DNA of 57,329 nucleotides from Candidatus Krumholzibacteriia bacterium (GTDB lineage: Bacteria > Krumholzibacteriota > Krumholzibacteriia > JAJRXK01). A program made the translations under genes and the position numbers. The notes under the pieces are model-generated. The model made no database searches. It was not told the origin of the DNA and saw only the letters and a program-made list of their open reading frames with translations. Below, one piece after another: positions 8,814 through 17,661 of the stretch. Each line of letters begins with the position of its first letter. Positions within the stretch are counted from its first letter, which is position 1. The stretch lies in contig JAOZPE010000018.1 of the NCBI GenBank assembly GCA_029932915.1, forward strand, positions 1 to 57,329, in the 5' to 3' direction.

Positions 8814-9977
8814 TCACTCTCCTCCCTTCTCGCCGAGGGCCTCGGCCGTGGCGGGGTGGTGGATCTTGCCCTCGTGGAGGACGGTGCATCCTCCGACGGC
8901 TTCGTCCTCGAGATCGACGCGGAAGTTGCCCTCGCGATCGATCATGTCCGAGATGAGATTCAGCACGTTCTTGGCGTACATCTCCGAGGCGTTCACCGGG
9001 ACCAGACCCGGCACGTTGCGCAGGCCGACGATGGTGACCCCGTGCTTGACGACGACCTCGCCGGCTTCGCTGAGTTCGCAGTTGCCACCGGTCTCCACCG
9101 CCAGATCGACGATGACCGAGCCGTCGCGCATGTTCTTCACCATGTCCTCGGTGACCAGCTTCGGGGCCGGCTTGCCCGGGATGGCCGCGGTGGTGATGAC
9201 CACGTCCGCCTGTTCGATGCGCTCCTTGACCAGGGCGCGCTGGCGCGCGAGGAATTCCTCACTCTGCTCCTTGGCGTAGCCGTCCTTGTCCTCGATGTCG
9301 GCCGCGTCCTCGTCCAGGGGAACCTCGATGTACTTGCCGCCGAGGCTCTGGACCTGCTCCTTCACCGCCGGGCGGACGTCACTGACCTCCACCACCGCGC
9401 CCAGGCGCTTGGCCGTCGCGATGGCCTGCAGCCCGGCGACCCCGGCGCCGAGGATGACCACGTGGGCCGGCTTGATGGTTCCCGCCGGAGTGGTCATCAT
9501 CGGGAAGATCTTGGGCAGATGGTCGGCGGCCAGGATGACGGCCTTGTAGCCGGAGATGTTCGCCTGCGAGCTGAGTGCGTCCATCTTCTGGGCCCGGGTG
9601 ATGCGGGGCATGCAGTCCATGGCCAGGGCGGTGATCCGCCTGGCCTGGAGGGATTTCACGAGCTCGAGGTTGCGCGTGGGGTAGAGGAAGGAGATGAGGA
9701 GGCTGCCCTCCTTCATCATCTTCACTTCTTCGGGCGTCGGCGGATGGTACTTGAGAACCAGGTCGGCGTCGGCGTAGCCAGCGGAAGCGTCGGGCACGAT
9801 CTTGGCCCCCGCATCCCGGTAGGCCTGGTCATCGATGAGTGACCCCGACCCCGCCCCACTCTCCACCGTGACCGCGAAGCCGGCTTTGATGAGACGAGCC
9901 ACCGTGTCCGGTGTCGCAGCCACCCGGGTCTCGCCAGGGTGGGTTTCCCTGGGAACGAAGGCGGTCAACATGAACAT
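8814..9977 (-). CDS. pntAA: NAD(P) transhydrogenase subunit alpha 1 (NAD-binding)
   Basis: This soluble domain I of the proton-translocating transhydrogenase binds NAD(H). It is about 387 residues, the normal length for a split alpha-1 subunit. It opens with the alanine-dehydrogenase-like VPRETHPGETRVAATP, has the substrate-loop motif GAGSG near the N-terminus and a Rossmann signature LGAGVAGLQAIATAKRLGA. It ends in a histidine-bearing tail (EALGEKGGE). Two ATGs (9977 and 9971) give MFMLTAF or MLTAF; GGGACGG upstream fits the second slightly better by spacing. The open frame extends another ~107 codons upstream, but that part is low-complexity and overlaps the putative promoter. It is the first gene of the pntAA-pntAB-pntB operon. 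Confidence 0.95.
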   Translation of the reverse strand: MFMLTAFVPRETHPGETRVAATPDTVARLIKAGFAVTVESGAGSGSLIDDQAYRDAGAKIVPDASAGYADADLVLKYHPPTPEEVKMMKEGSLLISFLYPTRNLELVKSLQARRITALAMDCMPRITRAQKMDALSSQANISGYKAVILAADHLPKIFPMMTTPAGTIKPAHVVILGAGVAGLQAIATAKRLGAVVEVSDVRPAVKEQVQSLGGKYIEVPLDEDAADIEDKDGYAKEQSEEFLARQRALVKERIEQADVVITTAAIPGKPAPKLVTEDMVKNMRDGSVIVDLAVETGGNCELSEAGEVVVKHGVTIVGLRNVPGLVPVNASEMYAKNVLNLISDMIDREGNFRVDLEDEAVGGCTVLHEGKIHHPATAEALGEKGGE

Positions 9978-10034
9978 ACCGTCCCGGTTGATGGTCCATG
10001 GAGAAGGGCGAATCCTCGCCCGCGAATCGAGAGG

Positions 10035-10063
10035 AAGATAGGTAGCTCCACAGTTCGGTCCAA
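10035..10063 (-). promoter_or_regulatory. Possible sigma-70-like promoter for the pnt operon
   Basis: On the minus strand TTGGAC and TATCTT are separated by 17 bases, about 60 bases upstream of the pntAA start. The match to the consensus hexamers is moderate (3/6 and 4/6), so position and spacing are the main support. The rest of 9978-10284 holds no gene that I can see; a short C5/G5 hairpin sits at 10073-10086. Confidence 0.3.
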
Positions 10064-10284
10064 GACAATCCACCCCCGCAGGGGGGTAGAAAAAACCCGA
10101 GTGAACGATCGTATATCTTCTTGCGCGAAACGGGGTTCCATTGGGCGATATCGGCTCGTTCCGCTCGCAGGCGGCATTCCGGCGGCTTTTCCACCCGCTG
10201 GGGACAAACGGGGGGGAAACCACGTGTCGCCGTGCCCTGCGTGCCGCGCCCCATCGCCATGCGCTGCAACGGGTGGGGGGCTCC

Positions 10285-10314
10285 TTGACACCTGCCACCG
10301 CGGGCGATTAGCTT
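10285..10314 (+). promoter_or_regulatory. Promoter for tRNA-His (and probably hisS)
   Basis: A perfect -35 hexamer TTGACA (10285-10290) is followed after 18 bases by TAGCTT (10309-10314). The predicted start would fall about six bases before the mature tRNA 5' end. The sequence between the -10 element and the start is C-rich (AGTCCCCC), like the GC-rich discriminators of stable-RNA promoters. There is no visible terminator between the tRNA and hisS, so this promoter may serve both. Confidence 0.6.
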
Positions 10315-10326
10315 AGTCCCCCGCGT

Positions 10327-10403
10327 GCTGGCGTAGCTCAGTTGGTTAGAGCACCAGATTGTGGATCTGGGGGTCGGTGGTTCGAATCCACCCGCCAGTA
10401 CCA
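10327..10403 (+). tRNA. tRNA-His (anticodon GUG), without encoded G-1 and with A73
   Basis: A complete cloverleaf is visible: acceptor GCTGGCG/CGCCAGT, T8-A9, D stem GCTC/GAGC, anticodon stem CCAGA/TCTGG around the loop TTGTGGA (anticodon GTG), a five-base variable loop, T stem GGTGG/CCACC with TTCGAAT, and encoded CCA at 10401-10403. The 1:72 pair is a G-U wobble. The discriminator base is A (10400) and the base before position 1 is T (10326). Most bacterial tRNA-His genes encode G-1 opposite C73, the main histidine identity element, so this is unusual. In the gene, T-1 could pair with A73. hisS follows 36 bases downstream. Confidence 0.95.
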
Positions 10404-10439
10404 TTCTTCCATCCGTCCCCCAGCCGTCCGATCCCGCGC

Positions 10440-11867
10440 ATGGCCCGACGCATCGATCCCATCCTGGCCAAGGGCATGCGCGACCTCCTGGGCGCGCCCA
10501 TCCGCCGCCGTCAGGCGATGATCGACCGTCTGCGGGGGGTCTTCGAGCGCTACGGCTTCACCCCCCTGGAGACCCCGGTCATCGAACGCGCCTCGGTGTT
10601 GACAGGGGCGAAGGCCGGCGAGACCGGCCAGCGGATCTTCCGGTGGAGGCATGAGGAGGAAGACGCCGAGCTGGGTCTTCGCTTCGATCTCACCGTCCCG
10701 TTGGCGCGTTTCGTGGCTGCCCACCCCGAGCTGCGCCGGCCCTTCAAGCGCTATCAGGTGGGGCCGGTCTTCCGGGTGGACAAACCCGGCGCCGGGCGTT
10801 TCCGCGAGTTTCTCCAGTTCGACATCGACATCGTGGGAACGCGCTCGATGCTGGCCGACGCGGAGATCCTCGCCGCGATGAGCGAGGCCCTGGGCGAACT
10901 GGGCCTGGGCGCGCACACCCTGCGCTGGAACCACCGCGGAATCCTCAACGGGGCCCTCCGACGGGCCGGAATCGACGTCTCCCGCCAGACCGAGGTCATC
11001 CGGGTCATCGACAAGGAGGACAAGATCGGCCCGGAGGGAGTGGGGGCCGAGTTGGGCGAGGGCCGGATCGACGAGGAATCGGGTGCCCCGATCCCCGGAC
11101 TGGGCCTGCCCGCCGAACAGATCGAGGCCCTGCAGGATTTCCTGGCCCTCGATGCGCCCGACGACGACGCCCGGGTGGAGAAGGCCCGCTCCCTCCTTTC
11201 TGGGGTGGAGGGGGTCGAGGCCACCCTGAAGGAGGTCGACGAGCTCCGGAGCCACCTGCGCGCCCTGGGCTGTGCCGAGCGCGTCCAGTTCTTTCCCCGC
11301 CTGGCCCGGGGCATGGACTACTACACCGGTCCCATCTTCGAGGCCACCCTGGACGAGCTGCCCCAGTACGGCTCGATCATGGGCGGCGGGCGCTACGACG
11401 AGCTCGTCTCGCGCTTCTCGAGCGAGCAGCTTCCCGGCGTGGGGGCCTCCATCGGGATCGACCGCCTGCTGGCCGCGCTCGACGAGCTGCAGGGCGGTCG
11501 GGAGCGGGCCGGCGGCACCGAGGTGCTCGTGACCACCATGGATCGCAACTTGCTTGCGGAATACCTCGAACTCGTGCGCGAGCTGCGCGAGGCCGGCTTC
11601 CGGGCCGAGATCCACTTGAAGCCCAAGGCCCGTCTGGGCGACCAGCTCAAGTACGCCTCGTTCTGGGGGATTCCCTACGCCCTCATCCTCGGTGAGGACG
11701 AGCGGGCGCAGGGGAAGATCACCTTGAAGGATCTGGAGGAGGGAGCCGCCGCGGCCCGGGAGATCACCAGCCGGAAGGACTGGGTGCAACAGCGTCCGGG
11801 GCAGTTCTCCTTCGACCGCAGCAAGCTGGTGGAGACCCTGAGGGCCCTGTTGCGACACGAATCCTGA
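10440..11867 (+). CDS. hisS: Histidyl-tRNA synthetase
   Basis: This class II aminoacyl-tRNA synthetase of 475 residues charges tRNA-His. It starts MARRIDPILAKGMRDLLG, which gives the usual KG(M/T)RD opening. The motif 2 region reads LGLRFDLTVPLARF ... YQVGPVFRVDKPGAGRFREF. This LR(F/Y)DLTVP form is the one found in archaeal, eukaryotic, alphaproteobacterial and some other bacterial enzymes, rather than the E. coli-type LRPEGT. The histidine-specific loop is LARGMDYYTG, and motif 3 is GGGRYDEL ... GASIGIDRL. The C-terminal ~100 residues form the anticodon-binding domain. HisZ is excluded by that domain and the intact motifs. No Shine-Dalgarno is evident upstream. The stop overlaps the next start (TGATG). 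Confidence 0.95.
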   Translation: MARRIDPILAKGMRDLLGAPIRRRQAMIDRLRGVFERYGFTPLETPVIERASVLTGAKAGETGQRIFRWRHEEEDAELGLRFDLTVPLARFVAAHPELRRPFKRYQVGPVFRVDKPGAGRFREFLQFDIDIVGTRSMLADAEILAAMSEALGELGLGAHTLRWNHRGILNGALRRAGIDVSRQTEVIRVIDKEDKIGPEGVGAELGEGRIDEESGAPIPGLGLPAEQIEALQDFLALDAPDDDARVEKARSLLSGVEGVEATLKEVDELRSHLRALGCAERVQFFPRLARGMDYYTGPIFEATLDELPQYGSIMGGGRYDELVSRFSSEQLPGVGASIGIDRLLAALDELQGGRERAGGTEVLVTTMDRNLLAEYLELVRELREAGFRAEIHLKPKARLGDQLKYASFWGIPYALILGEDERAQGKITLKDLEEGAAAAREITSRKDWVQQRPGQFSFDRSKLVETLRALLRHES

Positions 11868-12922
11868 TGGTGCAGAAGAGCTCCCTTTCCCGCACGATGG
11901 TCGCTGGTTCGGGCGTGGTCGTACTGACCCTCCTCGTCTTGGAGTTCGTGCTGCGCCAGTGGATCGTCAGCCCCTCGGCCACCGTTCCCGATCCGCAATT
12001 CGAATACTTCCAACGCCCCTATTCTCGTCAGGTCGTCAGCAAGGAGGGCTATTGCCGTACCCGGATGAACCGCTATGGGCTGAACGACGACGATCCGCTG
12101 GCGGTCAAGCCTCCTCTGCGTGCGCTGTTGGTGGGCGATTCCTTCACCGAGGCGATGCAGGTCATGCCGCCCCGCAACTTCGGGCGGGTGGCCGAATCGC
12201 TGGTCGAGGGCCTGGAGATCTGCAACGGAGGGCGTTCGGGCTGGGGTCCTCCCGACCTCGCCGCATTCGCTGAGTTGCGGGGTAAGCTCTTCAACCCGGA
12301 TGTGCTGGTGGTGCAGTACAACGACCTGGACCTGCGCGAGTTCACCCGTCCTGGAGAGATCCACTTGAACCGCAGCCACGACGGATACGAGCTGGTCATT
12401 CCCACGTGGCCGGCCCGCCGCAGCGGAGTTCATCAGTGGGGTTCGTGGTTGAAACACCACTCGGCTCTGTTTACTCAGGTCGAACGCCGTCTCGATGTGC
12501 TGATCCACACCGAGCGCGAGCGCCTGAAGCGCCATTTCTCTCCGCCGCCGGCCCACGCCCGGGAGAATCCGGACGTGAGTTTTCCTCCGGACTCGGTGGA
12601 CATGCTCGTCTATCTCCATCAGCGTCTCAATCGCATCTATCCTTGCATCATCTACCTCTATATACCTCGTATCTACTATTCACAGATCGACGGTGGGGGC
12701 CTTTACACTCCCCGGCACCGGCAGGTCTACCACGAGTTCGCCCAGCGGGTCGGAGCAACGCTCATCGACCCCACCGATTCGCTGCTGGCCGAGTATCGGC
12801 GCAGCGGGCAGCCCTGCCACGGTTTCCAGAACAGCATCATGGGCAAGGGCCATCTGAACGCGCGTGGCCACCGGATCGTGGGCCGCATGTTGGCCGAAGA
12901 GCTGAGGAAACGGCTGCCATGA
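11867..12922 (+). CDS. Membrane-anchored SGNH-fold protein, partner of MBOAT acyltransferase
   Basis: This 351-residue protein has one N-terminal membrane segment (VVVLTLLVLEFVLRQWIV) and then a periplasmic SGNH/GDSL-like fold. The nucleophile block is LLVGDSFTEA with Ser92, and the C-terminal block is GHLNARGH with His329 as the likely catalytic His. The Asp normally three residues before that His is replaced by Gly, so the Ser-His pair is present but the third member is unclear. Proteins of this type, such as AlgJ/AlgX-like ones, complete O-acetylation of surface polymers with an MBOAT transporter. The MBOAT gene follows with an ATGA overlap and hisS precedes it with a TGATG overlap, so all three are likely translationally coupled. 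The polymer substrate is unknown. Confidence 0.82.
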   Translation: MVQKSSLSRTMVAGSGVVVLTLLVLEFVLRQWIVSPSATVPDPQFEYFQRPYSRQVVSKEGYCRTRMNRYGLNDDDPLAVKPPLRALLVGDSFTEAMQVMPPRNFGRVAESLVEGLEICNGGRSGWGPPDLAAFAELRGKLFNPDVLVVQYNDLDLREFTRPGEIHLNRSHDGYELVIPTWPARRSGVHQWGSWLKHHSALFTQVERRLDVLIHTERERLKRHFSPPPAHARENPDVSFPPDSVDMLVYLHQRLNRIYPCIIYLYIPRIYYSQIDGGGLYTPRHRQVYHEFAQRVGATLIDPTDSLLAEYRRSGQPCHGFQNSIMGKGHLNARGHRIVGRMLAEELRKRLP

Positions 12923-14322
12923 TCTTCTCCTCCATCGAATTCTTCGTCTTTCTCGCCCTGGTTCTCTTGGGCCTGGGTCTGCTGCGGAAGGAGGGGGGGC
13001 GGCGCAACCTGCTGCTCGTCGCCAGCTATGTCTTCTACGGCTGGTGGGACTGGCGCTTCTGTTTCCTGATCCTGGCATCCACGCTCATCGACTACACCGC
13101 CGGCCTGCGCATCGAGTCCGCGCGCAACCAGACGGTGCGCAAGCGCTGGCTGGTGGTCAGCCTGGTGGCGAACCTGGGGATCCTGGGCGTGTTCAAGTAT
13201 TCGAACTTCCTGCTCGGGAACTTCCGCCCTCTCTTCCACGCGGCCGGGATCGATCTGCCGCACCTGAACATCATCCTGCCGGTCGGTGTGTCGTTCTTCA
13301 CCTTCCAGACGATGAGCTACTCGATCGACGTCTATCGGAAGAAGCTGCCGGCGACGCACAACTTCCGCGACTTCGCCCTCTTCGTGTCGTTCTTCCCCCA
13401 ACTGGTGGCCGGACCCATCGTGCGCGGCGCCGAGTTCCTGCCGCAGTTGGCCTTCGTGCATCCCCTGAAGCGGGGGAACATCCACGCTGGACTGGACATC
13501 TTCCTGCGCGGCTTCACCAAGAAGGTCCTCTTCGCCGACACACTGGCCGTCTACGTCGATCCGGTGTTCAGCCATCCGGGAGCGTATTCGTCGCCGACGG
13601 CGTGGATGGCGGTGATCGCCTACGCGCTGCAGATCTACTACGACTTCTCCGGCTACAGCGACATGGCCATCGGCGTGGGCAAGATGCTGGGCTTCGGCCT
13701 GCCGGTGAACTTCCGCCATCCCTACCGCAGTCTGAACGTCACCGAATTCTGGAGGCGTTGGCACATCAGCCTCAGCGGCTGGCTGCGCGACTACCTCTAC
13801 ATTCCCCTCGGCGGCAACCGCAAGGGGACGGGCCGCACCTACGTGAACCTCATGCTGACCATGTTGCTGGGCGGTCTCTGGCACGGCGCCTCGTGGAACT
13901 TCGTGGTGTGGGGCGGTCTGCACGGGGTGGCCCTGGCCGTGCACAAACTCTACATGGGTTTGCGTGGGGAGCGCCCGGCGCCCGGCGGCATCGTGCGTTC
14001 CCTGCTGTCGTGGGCCGCGACCATGGTCTTCGTCCTGGTGACCTGGGTGTTCTTCCGCGCCCAGGACTTCCCCACCGCCTGGCTCTTCCTGAAGAAGATG
14101 GCCTTCGTGCAGCCGCGGGGCATCGAGTGGTTCTACGTGCAGGCGATGGCGGTCATCCTCATCGGCGTCGGGCTGCACATCGCGGTCGTCCTGCGGGACG
14201 ATCGGGAGCTCACGATCGATTTCGGCCGTCCTGTGGCCTGGGGCCTGGTGGCGGTGATGCTCATCGTCATCCTCCTGTACGCCCCCTTCGGCAACAGCCC
14301 CTTCATCTATTTCCAGTTCTGA
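12919..14322 (+). CDS. MBOAT-family membrane O-acyltransferase (AlgI-like)
   Basis: This 467-residue polytopic membrane protein belongs to the membrane-bound O-acyltransferase family that moves acyl groups across the membrane for modification of extracellular polysaccharides. Characteristic segments are YVFYGWWDWRFCFLI near the N-terminus, ILPVGVSFFTFQTMSY, FFPQLVAGPIVR, FWRRWHISLSGWLRDYLYIPLGG and LLGGLWHGASWNFVVWG, the last holding the invariant active-site histidine. The start is the ATG at 12919 inside the ATGA overlap with the SGNH gene; reading further upstream only translates the SGNH gene in another frame. It acts with the upstream SGNH protein. A hairpin at 14357-14376 probably ends the transcript. 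Confidence 0.93.
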   Translation: MIFSSIEFFVFLALVLLGLGLLRKEGGRRNLLLVASYVFYGWWDWRFCFLILASTLIDYTAGLRIESARNQTVRKRWLVVSLVANLGILGVFKYSNFLLGNFRPLFHAAGIDLPHLNIILPVGVSFFTFQTMSYSIDVYRKKLPATHNFRDFALFVSFFPQLVAGPIVRGAEFLPQLAFVHPLKRGNIHAGLDIFLRGFTKKVLFADTLAVYVDPVFSHPGAYSSPTAWMAVIAYALQIYYDFSGYSDMAIGVGKMLGFGLPVNFRHPYRSLNVTEFWRRWHISLSGWLRDYLYIPLGGNRKGTGRTYVNLMLTMLLGGLWHGASWNFVVWGGLHGVALAVHKLYMGLRGERPAPGGIVRSLLSWAATMVFVLVTWVFFRAQDFPTAWLFLKKMAFVQPRGIEWFYVQAMAVILIGVGLHIAVVLRDDRELTIDFGRPVAWGLVAVMLIVILLYAPFGNSPFIYFQF

Positions 14323-14356
14323 GGGGCGCCTCCACTCTGGACGGGTTTTCCGTTGA

Positions 14357-14376
14357 ACGCTCCCTGGCGGGAGCGT
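14357..14376 (+). terminator. Hairpin after the MBOAT gene
   Basis: ACGCTCCC and GGGAGCGT form eight base pairs around the loop TGGC and are followed by AGATTTCCC. The T tract is short, so termination may be partial. It separates the hisS-SGNH-MBOAT transcript from the radical SAM gene. Confidence 0.5.
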
Positions 14377-14417
14377 AGATTTCCCTTGACGCCCGCTTTC
14401 CATAGGGGAGACCGCAT

Positions 14418-15716
14418 ATGGATTCCTATACCTATCCCGACGCTCGGAGTTTGTACCGTCTTCCCTGGAGCAAGGCGGACAACTCGATCGCCTGGCTGGA
14501 GGCGACGTCTTCCTGCAACCTCTACTGTGAGGGTTGCTACCGGGCGAACATCAAGGACTCGCACAAGTCGCTGGAGGAGATCGCCCACGAACTCGACGTG
14601 TTCGCGAAGCACCGCGTCTTCGACGGGGTGTCCATTGCCGGCGGCGATCCGCTGGTGCATCCGCAGATCGTCGACATCGTGGCCATGGTGGCCGAGCGGG
14701 GCTGGAAGCCCATCGTGAACACCAACGGTCTCGCCCTGAGCGACGAGATGGCCCGCGAGCTGCACAAGGCCGGCGTGAAGGGGTTCACCTTCCACGTGGA
14801 CAGCGGTCAGCGCCGGCCCGGGTGGACGGGCAAGAACGAGCTGGAGCTGAACGAACTGCGCGAGGAGTTGGCCGAGCGCGTGGCGCGCACCGGCGACATC
14901 TCCGTCGCCTTCAATTCGACCGTCTACGAGAGGACCCTTCCCTACACCCCCGACCTGGTCGAATGGGCGCACCGCCACGCTGACAAGGTGCAGGTGATGG
15001 TGTTCATCCTCTACCGGCAGGCCGAGTGTGGACGGCAGGACGAACTCGACTACTATGTGGGTGGCCGCAAGATCGACATGAACGAGTTGGTCTACAGCCG
15101 TCCTGCCCACGACCAGCGCCTCGACATCTCCTCGCGCGAGGTGGTGGCCCGTATCCGCGAGCGCTTCCCCGACTTCGCTCCCAGCGCGTACCTGAACGGG
15201 ACGGAGGACTTCGATTCGCTGAAGTGGCTGCTCACCACCTATGCGGTGAGCAAGAAGAACGGAGTGCTCGCCTACGCCGGCCGGAAGTTCTCCGAGCTGG
15301 CCCAGACCCTCTACCACTTCCGCACCGGCCGCTGGCTGGCCTATGAGGCTCCCTCGACCCTGAAGAAGGGACGCAGCATCACCGCCGTGGCCGGACTCTT
15401 CGATCCGGGGATGCGGCGGGCCTTCGCCCGCTGGTTCCTGCGCCCCTGGCGCTGGTTCGATCCGGTGCATCTGCAATCGGTCATGATCATCCAGCCCATC
15501 GACGTGCTCGAGGACGGCCGGATGAACATGTGCGACTCCTGCCCGGACATCACCGTGTACGAGGACGAGCTGGTGTGGTCGTGCCGGCTGGAGGAGCTGA
15601 TCCACTTCGGCGGCTTCGCCCGCGGTTTCCCCAAACAGCAGAAGGATGCCACCGGGCCCATCATCACAGTGAAGAAGGCGGCCCAGGGAAGGGCCGACTC
15701 GTCGCCCTTGGGCTAG
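14418..15716 (+). CDS. Radical SAM protein with C-terminal cysteine cluster, function unknown
   Basis: This 432-residue radical SAM enzyme has the iron-sulfur motif CNLYCEGC (Cys33, Cys37, Cys40) and the usual GG motif (SIAGGDPLVHP) and NTNGLALS strand that bind S-adenosylmethionine. A second cysteine group near the end, C372-x2-C375 and C389, suggests an auxiliary cluster, as in SPASM or twitch-type enzymes. The central region is acidic and rich in Tyr. No substrate can be assigned. Related proteins modify peptides, lipids or sugar derivatives, and the position after a polymer-acylation pair hints at a cell-envelope role, but that is inference. AGGGGAG (14404-14410) precedes the ATG at eight bases. 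A strong hairpin at 15814-15845 lies downstream. Confidence 0.85.
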   Translation: MDSYTYPDARSLYRLPWSKADNSIAWLEATSSCNLYCEGCYRANIKDSHKSLEEIAHELDVFAKHRVFDGVSIAGGDPLVHPQIVDIVAMVAERGWKPIVNTNGLALSDEMARELHKAGVKGFTFHVDSGQRRPGWTGKNELELNELREELAERVARTGDISVAFNSTVYERTLPYTPDLVEWAHRHADKVQVMVFILYRQAECGRQDELDYYVGGRKIDMNELVYSRPAHDQRLDISSREVVARIRERFPDFAPSAYLNGTEDFDSLKWLLTTYAVSKKNGVLAYAGRKFSELAQTLYHFRTGRWLAYEAPSTLKKGRSITAVAGLFDPGMRRAFARWFLRPWRWFDPVHLQSVMIIQPIDVLEDGRMNMCDSCPDITVYEDELVWSCRLEELIHFGGFARGFPKQQKDATGPIITVKKAAQGRADSSPLG

Positions 15717-15813
15717 GCGCCCATCGCCCTCCCGGTGGAATCTCCCCGCCCGGGGCCCGGGATGAGGTGGCCCAGACACGGATGGGCCCACTGGGTGGGA
15801 TCATCGCGAACGA

Positions 15814-15845
15814 GAAGAGGGCGCCGGAATCCCGGCGCCCTCTTC
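15814..15845. terminator. Bidirectional hairpin terminator between convergent genes
   Basis: GAAGAGGGCGCCGG and CCGGCGCCCTCTTC form a perfect 14-bp stem with loop AATC. The stem end is A/T-containing and is followed by CTCTGCC on the plus strand and TCGTTCGC on the minus strand. It sits between the radical SAM gene (ends 15716) and gltA (ends 15904), as expected for a shared terminator. Confidence 0.78.
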
Positions 15846-15903
15846 CTCTGCCAAGGTGGATGACCCGCCGGGAGCTCTTCCCCGGTGGGCTGGAGGATAC
15901 GTC

Positions 15904-17193
<1,290 letters not shown>

Positions 17194-17325
17194 GGGTTCG
17201 CTCCCTCTTCTGGGTGGGGCCGGCAGGCGGAAGGCCGGGTCGCGGTGTGCATTCCCGCCGCGGACGCTCCGGTCCATCACGCGCTCGACCGAGTACTTCC
17301 GTTCAACCTGACCGGGTGCGCGACC

Positions 17326-17349
17326 ATTCTACACGCGAACAATTGTTCG
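17326..17349 (-). promoter_or_regulatory. Candidate gltA promoter -10 with a perfect palindromic operator
   Basis: On the minus strand TAGAAT (plus-strand 17326-17331) matches the -10 consensus at five of six bases, about 125 bases upstream of the gltA start. Immediately upstream, where the spacer and -35 region would be, lies the perfect 14-bp palindrome CGAACAATTGTTCG (17336-17349). Its arms CGAAC-N4-GTTCG agree with the LexA/DinR box of Gram-positive type. The -35 hexamer itself is poor. The rest of 17194-17661 contains no gene I can support; a TACAAT at 17420-17425 on the plus strand lacks a -35 partner. Confidence 0.4.
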
Positions 17350-17661
17350 TGCACCACGCAAAGCACGGCGTCTTCGGGGGCAGGTTGGCAGCCATCACGA
17401 GTGCGCGTACTGTCAGGTGTACAATTTCCTTCATCCTACGATATGCAGCGCCGCCCGTCGATCCAAGGAACGAACGTTGACTCCTCGGCTGCGGAGGCCC
17501 CGATGCCGGACTCTTCTCCCTTCCGGCCGCAGCCGCCCCGCAGTGGGGCGCGAGCCATGTTCGCTTGCCCGCCGCCGCCGGCCGCTCTAAGCTGAGACGC
17601 CGGGTGCCGTCCCCACGGCGGCATGTCCCGGCGTCCTTCGCCCGAGAGCATGGAGCGCTGC

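Noticed and set aside
6721-9279. 852-codon open frame on the plus strand opposite the pnt genes
   Set aside because: It is antisense to three conserved transhydrogenase genes and low-complexity (Asp, His, Gly, Val), so it is not a gene.
10073-10086. C5/G5 hairpin next to an A6 run as a terminator
   Set aside because: On the minus strand the T run precedes the hairpin, and on the plus strand the following run is A, so it does not have terminator geometry for either strand.
10327-10403. Shifted acceptor reading to recover a G-1 for tRNA-His
   Set aside because: Fixing U8-A9, the D stem and the T stem leaves only one register, with T at -1 and A at 73. Moving the acceptor by one base breaks the stem.
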